Below, piece by piece: positions 8,395 to 14,372 of a DNA stretch of 14,372 nucleotides. Made by a program: the position numbers and the translations under genes. Below the pieces are notes generated by a model. That model did no database searches and was not told the DNA's origin. It worked only from the letters and a program-made list of their open reading frames with translations. This DNA is from Candidatus Bipolaricaulota bacterium (GTDB lineage: Bacteria; Bipolaricaulota; Bipolaricaulia; Bipolaricaulales; Bipolaricaulaceae), in contig JAJOKL010000171.1 in assembly GCA_021129895.1 (NCBI GenBank), positions 1-14,372 on the forward strand, written 5' to 3'. Numbering within the stretch: position 1 is the stretch's first letter; every line of letters starts with the position of its first letter.

Positions 8395-10494
8395 TCACCC
8401 CCTGACGATCAGCTCACACCGCTCCCCGTCCACCTGGCACAGCCGAAGGCCCCCCTCCCGGGCCAGCCCCAGGCGCTTGCCTCCGCGCGTTTCCACGCGG
8501 ATCGGGCCTTCGGACCAGAAGGCGACGGGGCCGCTTACGGCCCGTAACCTAAGGCGCCAGCCGCCATTCCATTCTGCACTCTCCAAACGTCCTGCCGGGG
8601 CAGGCACGAGCTTCCCGGCTAGTCCCAGGGGGGCGATCCCCGCGCGTCTGGGTGCGAGGATGAAGTAGGCCAGCCTTCCAGGGGGAAGCCGCCCCTGGAC
8701 CCCCTTTGCGGGCTCGTTTCGCAGGCCATCCCAGATCAGGAAGTCCCCGGGGACCGGGGGATCGAGCCGGAAGGGAAGTTCCTCCTCCGCCGTGTTCAGG
8801 AGGAGCAGGTAGATCCAGCGACCGCCCGCGGCCCGCCGCTCGGTCCAAAAAGCTTGGATATCTTGGTTGAGCGTTCTCCCGATCGGGAAGGGGGGGCGGT
8901 CAGGCTGGCCCACCGTCCCGTCGGGGAAGGCGAGTCTCCGGAGCAGGGCCACGTCCGTCATCCCGGGGCCGTCCCCGATCCCCACCGGGCCACAGGATAG
9001 GGCCCGCAGGATCGCGTCCTCCCAAGGCCTCTCTCCGCCCAGGCCCGGATGGGGCCGGGACAAAAACAGGTCGTGGAACGGGGCCAGCCCGAAGGCGGAC
9101 AGCACCGCCCCCATGAGCAGGTTCTGGGCCCGCAACCTTCCTGGGGGGATCCAGGCCTCCAGGAGCTCTCCGTGCCCTCGGCGGGCGGCCTCGGCCAGTG
9201 CGGCCCGCAACGAGAACAGAAAGTCGGTGTAGGAGCGGGCGGAGATCACGTTCCCATGTCGAGTGGAGGCGAGGACCATGCCCATGGTGTGCATGCACAG
9301 AAGCATCGGAAGTCCGGCTTCGGCAAACGCCTCCGCCATCCCGGAGAACCACCGCTCGGCGGCCTGGGGGTCGGCGCGGAGGTCGGGTGTCAGGTGCTGC
9401 TGGGTCCGGAGCCAGTCGTGCCAGGCCGCGATCCCACCTTGCTCCACCAGCTCCTGGGCGATGGTCCGGTATACGGCCGGATCCCCGGGGCTGACCCCGT
9501 ACTCGTTCCGCTCCGCCAGGGCCGAGAGGTGCAGGACGAAGGGCAGGTCCCACCTCTCCCGCAGGGCTTGGAGCCCCTGCGGGTATTTCCTGGGGTCGGC
9601 TCGATAGCTCAAAGCCTTGCCGATCTCTTGGTATGGGTACCACAGGTCCAGCCCCAGGTAGCCCAGGGGAACCCCTGCTTGCTGCAGTCCCTCCACGACC
9701 TTGGCCAGCTCTTCTGCGTCAAGCGGCCGTACCAGTTCGGTGTAGTAACCCCCGTAAGCGTTCCACCACCCCAGCCGGGTGAGGAGGGGATGGTCTTCCA
9801 TCCCCCGCGGCGTCCCTCGGGACCGAAGCAGCCGCCCCAGTTCCCTCAGGGCGGAGAAGGGATCATCCCCCAAAGCGACCAGGGTGGAGAGCACAAACCC
9901 TTCCGGGAGCCGGTCCACGGCCCCGTGCAGTCCCCGAGCCAGCCCTCCCGGAACGGGCGCCAGGGAGCTGGTGAGGAACCAATTGGCTGGGGCGATGGCC
10001 AGTGCCCCCTCCGTGGAGTGGAGCACCAGCGGGGTCAGGGCCTGCCGGGGAAGCTCCTCCATCCCCCGCCCCAGCACCGCGGTGGGCCAGTATCCTCCAG
10101 GATAGCCGGCCCCGGATCTGTCCAGACCGTAGGTGACCGCCAGGAACTCCAGTTCCTCGGGGAAGGAAAAGGCCGGGGCATGGAGGGAGAGGTCGGCGAA
10201 CGAATCCGTTCTGGCGAGGCCGGAGAGCGGCTGCAGCAGCTCCACCTCCAGCTCCACCACCCTCGCATAGACCCGCACGGTGAAAGAAAGCACCCGGTCT
10301 TCACCGCGGCGGTAAAGCCGCCGCCAGGAGGTGAACTCCCCCCAGTCATCTTGCCCCGCTCGTTTCTCCCATTCCCCCGCGGAGAGGCCCTCCGGGGCGT
10401 TCGGGAGCCTCACATCCAGGCTCAGGAGAAAGTCCTTGTCCCCGATGCCGATGCGGGGGCGCCCCTGCGCGTCGAAAGATAAGTTCAGTCTCAT
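8395..10494 (-). CDS. GH36-like glycosidase (raffinose synthase/alpha-galactosidase superfamily), substrate uncertain
   Basis: A 699-residue protein without signal peptide, so cytoplasmic. The first 230 residues are beta-rich and a (beta/alpha)8-type region follows. Landmarks are LGWWNAYGGYYT (241-252), YLGLDLWYP (279-287), KYPQGL (303-308), AWHDWL (357-362), CMHTMGM (400-406), ARSYTDF (419-425) and CGPVGIGDGPG (501-511). The CM...RxSxDF spacing and the CGPVxxxDxxG motif resemble the raffinose-synthase branch of GH36. By that alignment D424 would be acid/base and D360 the candidate nucleophile. The usual DDGW is D-L-W and the usual K-x-D is W-H-D, so galactose specificity is doubtful; an alpha-glucoside or maltodextrin substrate is possible given the operon. 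The true start is ATG 10494-10492, which overlaps the ROK stop as ATGA; the frame stays open further upstream only as a shadow of the ROK gene. GC is higher here than downstream. Family fairly sure, function not. Confidence 0.8.
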   Translation of the reverse strand: MRLNLSFDAQGRPRIGIGDKDFLLSLDVRLPNAPEGLSAGEWEKRAGQDDWGEFTSWRRLYRRGEDRVLSFTVRVYARVVELEVELLQPLSGLARTDSFADLSLHAPAFSFPEELEFLAVTYGLDRSGAGYPGGYWPTAVLGRGMEELPRQALTPLVLHSTEGALAIAPANWFLTSSLAPVPGGLARGLHGAVDRLPEGFVLSTLVALGDDPFSALRELGRLLRSRGTPRGMEDHPLLTRLGWWNAYGGYYTELVRPLDAEELAKVVEGLQQAGVPLGYLGLDLWYPYQEIGKALSYRADPRKYPQGLQALRERWDLPFVLHLSALAERNEYGVSPGDPAVYRTIAQELVEQGGIAAWHDWLRTQQHLTPDLRADPQAAERWFSGMAEAFAEAGLPMLLCMHTMGMVLASTRHGNVISARSYTDFLFSLRAALAEAARRGHGELLEAWIPPGRLRAQNLLMGAVLSAFGLAPFHDLFLSRPHPGLGGERPWEDAILRALSCGPVGIGDGPGMTDVALLRRLAFPDGTVGQPDRPPFPIGRTLNQDIQAFWTERRAAGGRWIYLLLLNTAEEELPFRLDPPVPGDFLIWDGLRNEPAKGVQGRLPPGRLAYFILAPRRAGIAPLGLAGKLVPAPAGRLESAEWNGGWRLRLRAVSGPVAFWSEGPIRVETRGGKRLGLAREGGLRLCQVDGERCELIVRG

Positions 10495-11645
10495 GTCGTG
10501 ACCCCTTCCGCCGGGAGCCGGAAGAACTCCCGTACCGCGAGCGTCGCCGCCCCGATCAGGAACCCGCCCTCCCCCAGCTCCGCTGGCACGATGGCCAGGT
10601 CCTCCGCCTCCTTGGGGAAGGAATGGCGGCGCACCTGTTCCTCGAAGGCGGGGAGAAACAGGTCGGCGGCGTCCAGCCGCTCCCCGCCCAGCACCACCGC
10701 CTCCGGGTTGAGCAGGTTCACCAGGTTCTTGACCCCGATCCCCAGCGCGCGTCCCATCTCGGCGAACACCGCTTGGGCGGCCAGGTCCCCCGCCCGGGCC
10801 GCCGCGGCCAGCCCGTCGATGGTTTCGTGTCCTAGGGCCTTGGCCTGCCCTACGAGGAAGCGGTCGGACGCGTAAACCTCGAGGCAACCTCGCTCCCCGC
10901 ACCGGCACAGCGGCCCGTGGGGGTCCAAGGTGGTGTGTCCCAGCTCCCCAGCTCCCCCGGCCGCCCCCCGATACAGCTTCCCATCCACAACCACCCCAGC
11001 CCCGATGCCCTCCCCCACCGTTACGCACACGAAGTTGCGGAAGGCCCGGCCGGCCCCGTACCAGCACTCGGCCAGGGTGAGGGCGTTGACATCGTTCTCC
11101 AGGTATACCGGAAGGCCGATGGCCTCAGACAGGGGTCCGGCCAGCGGGACTTCCCGCCACCCCAGGATGGGGGAGTAGAGCTCGATCCCCCGGGCGGCGT
11201 CCACGAGGCCGGAGATCCCGATCCCCACCCCCAGGATCTCCCCCTGGGCCAGCTCCTCAACCAGGCTTTGGGCGAGCTCCAGGAAGCCTTCGGGGCGAGG
11301 GTTGGGAAAAGGGAGGGCGTGGCGGGCGCGGATCTCCCCGGCTAGGTTGATGCGGGCGGCCAGCACCCTGGTCTTTTCCACCTTGAGCCCGATGGCACAG
11401 GCGTAATCGGGGTTGAGGGCGAGCAAGGTGGAGCGGCGTCCCCCGTTCGATTCGGCCTTTCCCACCTCGGTCACGATCCCCTCGGCCAGGAGCTCGCGGA
11501 CCAACCGGGTGAGGACGGAGGGTGCCAGGCCTGTTTTCCTGGCCAGGGCGGTACGGGACAGGGGGGCACCTTCCCGGAGCAGGTTGAGGACCAAGCCCCG
11601 GTTATGGCGGCGGAGCAGGTTCTGATCGCCCTTTGGCGTCCCCAC
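10491..11645 (-). CDS. ROK-family transcriptional regulator (NagC/XylR/Mlc type)
   Basis: A 384-residue regulator from a GTG start at 11645-11643. An N-terminal winged helix-turn-helix spans about 12-78 (QNLLRRHNRGLVLNLL, then SRTALARKTGLAPSVLTRLV). A ROK sugar-binding domain follows. The ATP/sugar-site region reads ENDVNALTLAECWYGAG (about 183-199). The zinc site is GELGH (H237) with CRCGERGC (C247, C249, C254). The protein likely represses or activates the downstream operon in response to a sugar or sugar phosphate; which one cannot be read. GTG at 11645 is chosen because AGAAGGAAG lies 6 nt upstream. A TTG 24 nt further upstream is almost at the predicted transcription start and has no ribosome site. 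Its stop overlaps the GH36-like start (ATGA), giving translational coupling. Being the first gene behind the operon promoter suggests autoregulation. Confidence 0.93.
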   Translation of the reverse strand: MGTPKGDQNLLRRHNRGLVLNLLREGAPLSRTALARKTGLAPSVLTRLVRELLAEGIVTEVGKAESNGGRRSTLLALNPDYACAIGLKVEKTRVLAARINLAGEIRARHALPFPNPRPEGFLELAQSLVEELAQGEILGVGIGISGLVDAARGIELYSPILGWREVPLAGPLSEAIGLPVYLENDVNALTLAECWYGAGRAFRNFVCVTVGEGIGAGVVVDGKLYRGAAGGAGELGHTTLDPHGPLCRCGERGCLEVYASDRFLVGQAKALGHETIDGLAAAARAGDLAAQAVFAEMGRALGIGVKNLVNLLNPEAVVLGGERLDAADLFLPAFEEQVRRHSFPKEAEDLAIVPAELGEGGFLIGAATLAVREFFRLPAEGVTT

Positions 11646-11674
11646 GGTTAACTTCCTTCTGAAAAGCAAGCTTC

Positions 11675-11703
11675 ATTGTAGGCCCCCCAGCCCCGCCTGT
11701 CAA
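11675..11703 (-). promoter_or_regulatory. Sigma-70 promoter of the ROK/mal operon
   Basis: On the minus strand, a perfect -35 TTGACA (11703-11698) is followed by a 17-nt spacer and a -10 TACAAT (11680-11675, one mismatch to TATAAT). Transcription should begin near 11668. This leaves a leader of about 23 nt that holds the AGAAGGAAG ribosome site before the GTG at 11645. It is the only strong promoter seen on the minus strand and probably drives all seven mal-side genes. The motif is read directly; activity is inferred. Confidence 0.8.
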
Positions 11704-11828
11704 CCCCAGCTGCCACCCTGCCCCGCCCCCCGGCTGAACGGCCCTATCCCTTAGGCTAGACTCTGCCCGCCTTGAGATACTCACCCGCTCCCGTGAGGGC
11801 CCTAATGAAGTACAGAAGGGTTGATTTG

Positions 11829-11847
11829 CCCGGTTCTGTGAACCGGG
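11829..11847 (+). promoter_or_regulatory. Perfect hairpin in the plus-strand leader region
   Basis: CCCGGTTC, loop TGT, GAACCGGG: an 8-bp perfect stem followed on the plus strand by TTTGG. It could be an operator or a weak terminator/attenuator of the rightward leader; the U run of three is too short to call a terminator. On the minus strand it lies about 125 bp upstream of the ROK -35, so it could also be a distal binding site. Confidence 0.45.
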
Positions 11848-11968
11848 TTTGGAGGGCTGAGAGCCTGTGGGGTTGAGCGCGACGATTCGGCCGCGGAGCC
11901 CCTTTCTCCTTCCAAGTAAACTCTGGGAGGAGGCGCCAGGTGGGAATGGGAAAAGAGGGTTATCCAAA

Positions 11969-11990
11969 CCTGGATCCCCTCGGATCCAGG
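11969..11990 (+). promoter_or_regulatory. Perfect hairpin just upstream of the permease ribosome site
   Basis: CCTGGATCC, loop CCTC, GGATCCAGG: a 9-bp perfect stem ending 14 nt before the AGGAGGG ribosome site of the dppB-like gene. The TCCAAACC that ends inside its left arm (11963-11970) is complementary to GGTTTGGA beside the first hairpin (11846-11853), so an alternative fold is possible. A post-transcriptional or operator role is inferred only. Confidence 0.45.
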
Positions 11991-12002
11991 GCTCAAACAT
12001 GA

Positions 12003-12020
12003 AAGGAGGGACCACCGCTG
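12003..12020 (+). promoter_or_regulatory. Strong Shine-Dalgarno preceding a CTG start codon
   Basis: AAGGAGGG at 12003-12010 is followed after 7 nt (ACCACCG) by CTG at 12018-12020, in frame with the permease gene. The frame is closed by TGA at 12000-12002, and no ATG, GTG or TTG occurs in frame between the ribosome site and GTG 12057. Starting at CTG gives an N-terminus containing ILRYFLVRGL, typical for DppB-type permeases; GTG 12057 would cut this off and has no ribosome site close by. Confidence 0.6.
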
Positions 12021-12578
12021 TCAGTTAACGCCATCCGCATCCTTAGGTATTTCCTAGTGCGAGGCCTGGCCCTGGCCGTGTCGCTGATAATCGGCCTCTA
12101 TCTCACCATCTACATCGCCAATATGGGCGGCTACGTGGACCGCATCAGAAAAGCGGAGATTCGGGAGCAGGTGGGGGTCCAGGTGTTGGGAGACCCCACT
12201 TTCAAACAGCTCCCGGCAAGCGAACAACGACGCATCATCGACGAACGGGTCGCTCTGGAGGAAAAGAGGCTGGGGCTAGACAAGCCCTTCATCCTCCGCA
12301 GCTTCGGCTACCTGGCCCGGGCCTTGACCCTCAACCTGGGACGTTCTGAGCACTTCACCAGCGACTCCGGCTCCCGCCAGGTAAGGCTCGTCTTGCTGGA
12401 GCGGCTGCCAGCCACCTTGGCCTTGTTCGCCACCGCCAACCTGATCCTGTTCTTCCTGAGCCTGTACATGGGGCTGTATCTGTCCCGAAAGTACGGGAGC
12501 TTGCTTGATAAGGTCACCATTGCCTTGGCCCCATGTCAGCGGCCCCGGGTTGGTTCTACGGGATCATCCTCATCCTGA
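12018..12578 (+). CDS. DppB-type ABC transporter permease, 5' part (interrupted by frameshift)
   Basis: The first reading frame of a binding-protein-dependent transport permease of the oligopeptide/oligosaccharide (DppB) class. From CTG 12018 it encodes the N-terminal RYFLVRGLALAVSLIIGLYL membrane segment, a charged extracytoplasmic stretch, and the conserved RLGLDKPFILRSFGYLARAL...LNLGRS block (about 84-110). Two more spans follow, ending YLSRKYGSLLDKVTIALAP (about 154-172). Beyond about 12530 the frame runs into an unrelated tail and stops at 12576-12578. The sequence continues without loss in the -1 frame, so this is half of one gene of about 361 residues. If GTG 12057 is used instead, 13 residues are lost, including part of the first conserved segment. 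It is the first gene of the rightward operon; the substrate is unknown (peptides or oligosaccharides). Confidence 0.8.
   Translation: MSVNAIRILRYFLVRGLALAVSLIIGLYLTIYIANMGGYVDRIRKAEIREQVGVQVLGDPTFKQLPASEQRRIIDERVALEEKRLGLDKPFILRSFGYLARALTLNLGRSEHFTSDSGSRQVRLVLLERLPATLALFATANLILFFLSLYMGLYLSRKYGSLLDKVTIALAPCQRPRVGSTGSSSS
12529..12533 (+). other. Apparent -1 frameshift (one missing C) in dppB-like gene
   Basis: The run GGCCCCATG (C at 12529-12532) separates the two frames. Adding one C gives GCC CCC ATG and joins ...TIALAP to MSAAPGWFYG..., matching the family's continuous LAP-x-SxxPxWFYG block. No XXXYYYZ slippery heptamer is present. A sequencing or assembly error, or a real inactivating deletion, are the main readings. 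Confidence 0.8.
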
Positions 12579-13102
12579 TCTTCGCCTCCCTACTGCGGAT
12601 CCTCCCGTTCGGCGGCATGGTGGATGCCCCTCCCCCGCCCACCACCTGGGGCTATGCGCTGAGCGTGGCCAAACACATGGTGCTTCCCGTCCTGGCGATG
12701 ATCCTGTCGGGCCTGTTCATCTCCGTGTACGGCCGCCGCACCTTCTTCCTCATCTTCTCCGGTGAGGACCACGTGGAGCTGGGGCGGGCCAAGGGGGTGC
12801 CCCCGCGGGCCCTGGAACGTCGGTATATCCTCCGCCCCACCTTGCCGGTCATCATCACCAACTTCGCGCTGATGCTGATCGCCATGTGGACCGGGGCCAT
12901 CGTCCTGGAAACCGTGTTCAACTGGCCGGGATTGGGGCGGCTCTTCTACGAAGCCGTGCAAGTGTTCGATACCCCGGTGATCCTGGGTGAGACCGTGATC
13001 TATGCCTATCTGCTCGCGTTGACCCTGTTCCTCCTGGACATCATCTACGCCATCGTGGATCCCCGGGTCAAAGTCGGTGCTGGCGGAGGAGCGGCAGCAT
13101 GA
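12533..13102 (+). CDS. DppB-type ABC transporter permease, 3' part (interrupted by frameshift)
   Basis: The second reading frame of the same permease: 189 codons from the ATG at 12533, though homology should enter from upstream by frameshift correction. It holds the membrane span GWFYGIILILIFASLLRILP and the extracytoplasmic proline-rich DAPPPPTTWGYA turn. The EAA loop is E-L-G-R-A-K-G-V-P-P-R-A-L (82-94) followed by RRYILRPTLPVIITNF. Further conserved blocks are ETVFNWPGLGRLFYEAV (126-142) and the terminal IYAIVDPRVK. All are standard for DppB permeases. The ATG has no good ribosome site, so independent translation is unlikely. The stop TGA (13100-13102) overlaps the next gene's ATG (13099) as ATGA, indicating coupling to the dppC-like gene. 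If the deletion is real, transport is probably lost; if it is an error, one intact gene spans 12018-13102. Confidence 0.85.
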   Translation: MSAAPGWFYGIILILIFASLLRILPFGGMVDAPPPPTTWGYALSVAKHMVLPVLAMILSGLFISVYGRRTFFLIFSGEDHVELGRAKGVPPRALERRYILRPTLPVIITNFALMLIAMWTGAIVLETVFNWPGLGRLFYEAVQVFDTPVILGETVIYAYLLALTLFLLDIIYAIVDPRVKVGAGGGAAA

Positions 13103-14372
13103 GGACCATTTGGGAAGGCCTGAAGCAGCTTACCCTTTACAAGTCGGCCATGTTTGGGCTGGGGATCATCGGGATCCTGGTGGGGATATCCATCTACACG
13201 GTAATCGCCATCCCCTACCACGAGGCCATCAACAAGTGGCGGGGAGGGGAGGAGATGTGGCTCGATAACCCCCGCAACGCCATGCCGGCCTGGGTGAACC
13301 TGTTCGGGTGGAACCTGCCGGAGACCATCAAAGCGGACAGCCGGACCGGCGGCGAGAAGGAGGTCATCCCGCTCGGGGGGGAGACCTCCGAGGTCAAAAT
13401 CCGCCTCACGTTCGACTACACCTACGACGGGTTCCCCCCGGAGGTGGCGGTGGCCTTCTCGGCCACTTATCAGGTGAAAAAGCCGTTCGTGTCCTTCACC
13501 TGGATCACCCCGGACGGGCGGGAGTACGTGTTTGGCGGTCACGAGGTCCGGGATAGGGGGCGGATCACCATCTCCACCAGCCCAGAGCTCAAGAGGCTGT
13601 TGGGGATCAGAAACCCGGAGGTGGGGTTGTTTTTGGACCCGGACTCGGGGGATGAACCCCGCCCTCTCAAGGGCACCTACACCCTGCTCATCGATGGCTA
13701 CGTGTTCGAAGAAGGGTCAGATCTGGACGCCCGGCTGATCGTGTATGGTAAGGTTTACGGGCTGGCGGGGACCGATGCCAAACGGCGGGATCTTCTGGTG
13801 GCGCTCCTGTGGGGCACCCCCATTGCCCTGGCGTTCGGGTTGTTTGGGGCGCTGGTCACCTCGGTGGCCAGCCTGCTGATCGCCGCGGTGGGGGTGTGGT
13901 ACGGCCGGTTCGTGGACGCGTTCATCCAACGGACCACCGAGGTGCGCATGATCCTGCCCACGCTGCCTATCCTGATCATGATCGGGACTTTCTACTCCAA
14001 GAGCCTGTGGGTGATGCTGGGGACGATCATCGTGCTCAGCATCTTCGGGTCCGTCATCAAGAGCAACCGGGCCATGTTCCTGCAGATGAAGACCGCCCCT
14101 TACATCGAGGCCGCCCGGAGCTACGGGGCGCCGAATCTGCGCATAGTGTTCCGCTACCTGGTGCCCAAGGCGATCCCCCTCATCATCCCGTCGTTCGTGA
14201 TCATGATCCCCAGCTTGGTGTTCCTGGAGGCGACCCTTGCCTACATCGGGCTGGGGGACCCGGTGCTGCCCACCTGGGGGAAGGTGCTTCAGGACGCGTC
14301 CCAGTCCGGGGCCTTGTATAAAGGCTTCTACTACTGGGTCCTGGAGCCGGCGTTCTTGCTCATGCTGACCGG
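13099..14372 (+). CDS. DppC-type ABC transporter permease with large extracytoplasmic insert (cut by right edge)
   Basis: From ATG 13099 the frame is open for 424 codons to the window edge. TM1 is about 19-40 (FGLGIIGILVGISIYTVIAI). An unusually long, beta-rich soluble stretch (about 41-220) follows, containing RLTFDYTYDGFPPEV, FVSFTWITPDGREYVF and GTYTLLIDGYVFEEG. The DppC core then begins with YGLAGTDAKRRDLLVALLWG (G224-T225-D226, the family GTDxxxRD motif), followed by further spans. The EAA loop (YIEAARSYGAPNLR, from 335) and LEATLAYIGLGDP confirm the family. Ordinary DppC proteins are about 300 residues and have only a short loop here; permeases with such inserts occur in pairs like this one. 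It overlaps the dppB-like stop by 4 nt. Substrate unknown; the binding protein and ATPases would be expected further right. Confidence 0.92.
   Translation, partial: MRTIWEGLKQLTLYKSAMFGLGIIGILVGISIYTVIAIPYHEAINKWRGGEEMWLDNPRNAMPAWVNLFGWNLPETIKADSRTGGEKEVIPLGGETSEVKIRLTFDYTYDGFPPEVAVAFSATYQVKKPFVSFTWITPDGREYVFGGHEVRDRGRITISTSPELKRLLGIRNPEVGLFLDPDSGDEPRPLKGTYTLLIDGYVFEEGSDLDARLIVYGKVYGLAGTDAKRRDLLVALLWGTPIALAFGLFGALVTSVASLLIAAVGVWYGRFVDAFIQRTTEVRMILPTLPILIMIGTFYSKSLWVMLGTIIVLSIFGSVIKSNRAMFLQMKTAPYIEAARSYGAPNLRIVFRYLVPKAIPLIIPSFVIMIPSLVFLEATLAYIGLGDPVLPTWGKVLQDASQSGALYKGFYYWVLEPAFLLMLT

Larger units (their letters stand above)
11646..12017. other. Divergent intergenic region between the ROK/mal operon and the permease operon
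   Basis: No convincing gene lies in these 372 bp. The left end holds the ROK promoter and leader. The right end holds a strong ribosome site for the plus-strand permease gene. Between them are two perfect inverted repeats (11829-11847 and 11969-11990). I found no good -35/-10 pair for the plus-strand operon; TAAACT at 11917-11922 is a possible -10 without a matching -35. Operators for the ROK protein could lie here but no clear AT-rich ROK-type palindrome is visible. Confidence 0.7.

Noticed and set aside
9049..10482. 477-codon open frame on the plus strand
   Set aside because: Antisense to the GH36-like gene. Its proline/glycine/glutamine-rich translation has no recognisable domain and comes from strong GC bias at codon positions.
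10495..11067. Upstream extension of the GH36-like frame by 191 codons
   Set aside because: It is an out-of-frame shadow of the GC-rich ROK gene (glycine/arginine/proline-rich, low complexity). ATG 10494 with the ATGA overlap and a proper N-terminus is the real start.
11646..11669. TTG start for the ROK gene, 24 nt upstream of GTG 11645
   Set aside because: It lies at the predicted transcription start and lacks a ribosome site, while GTG 11645 has AGAAGGAAG at 6 nt.
11829..11850. Intrinsic terminator on the plus strand
   Set aside because: Only three T follow the stem and no gene ends upstream on that strand.
11602..12015. 137-codon minus-strand frame across the intergenic region
   Set aside because: It covers the ROK promoter and the ROK N-terminus in another frame, is low in complexity, and contains no known motif.
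12520..12540. Programmed ribosomal frameshift in the dppB-like gene
   Set aside because: No XXXYYYZ slippery site and no obvious downstream pseudoknot; this family is not known to use frameshifting. A base-call error or a true deletion is simpler.
1..14372. CRISPR arrays, tRNA/rRNA genes, insertion sequences, attachment sites
   Set aside because: No regularly spaced repeats, tRNA-like cloverleaf, transposase motif or flanking terminal repeats were seen on either strand.

Overview
The window holds two divergent carbohydrate or peptide uptake loci in a GC-rich bacterium. The left 11.7 kb is read entirely on the minus strand. It forms one compact maltodextrin/starch operon in the order ROK regulator, GH36-like glycosidase, secreted GH13 amylopullulanase/neopullulanase-type enzyme, malE, malF, malG, and the start of a second GH13 enzyme that runs off the left edge. 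Gaps are short: a 4-nt overlap, then 6, 75, 25, 10 and 2 nt. A near-consensus sigma-70 promoter (TTGACA, 17 bp, TACAAT) lies directly upstream of the ROK gene and is the only convincing promoter I see for the operon.

The genes fit one pathway. The large extracellular GH13 enzyme cuts starch- or pullulan-like glucan outside the cytoplasm. MalE binds the resulting maltodextrins, and MalF/MalG move them across the membrane. The leaderless GH13 at the left edge, and perhaps the GH36-like enzyme, would process the sugars in the cytoplasm. The ROK protein probably senses a sugar and controls the operon, including itself. No ATPase (MalK/MsmK) lies in the window.

From 12.0 kb to the right edge, a DppB/DppC-type ABC permease pair is read on the plus strand. 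The first gene is split by an apparent 1-base deletion in a C run. Its most plausible start is a CTG codon behind a strong Shine-Dalgarno sequence. The second gene has a large extracytoplasmic insert after its first membrane segment and runs off the right edge. The 372-bp divergent intergenic region has the ROK promoter at one end and two perfect hairpins in the presumed leader of the plus-strand operon.

Organism: GC is about 58-62% over most of the window and about 68-70% over the ROK and GH36-like genes (sampled lines only). Binding protein and amylase have ordinary type I signal peptides without a lipobox, and MalF has an E. coli-like large periplasmic loop. This suggests a diderm, possibly thermophilic or anaerobic, deep-branching bacterium (for example Bipolaricaulota-, Thermotogota- or Chloroflexota-like). 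That placement is a guess and cannot be settled from this sequence alone.
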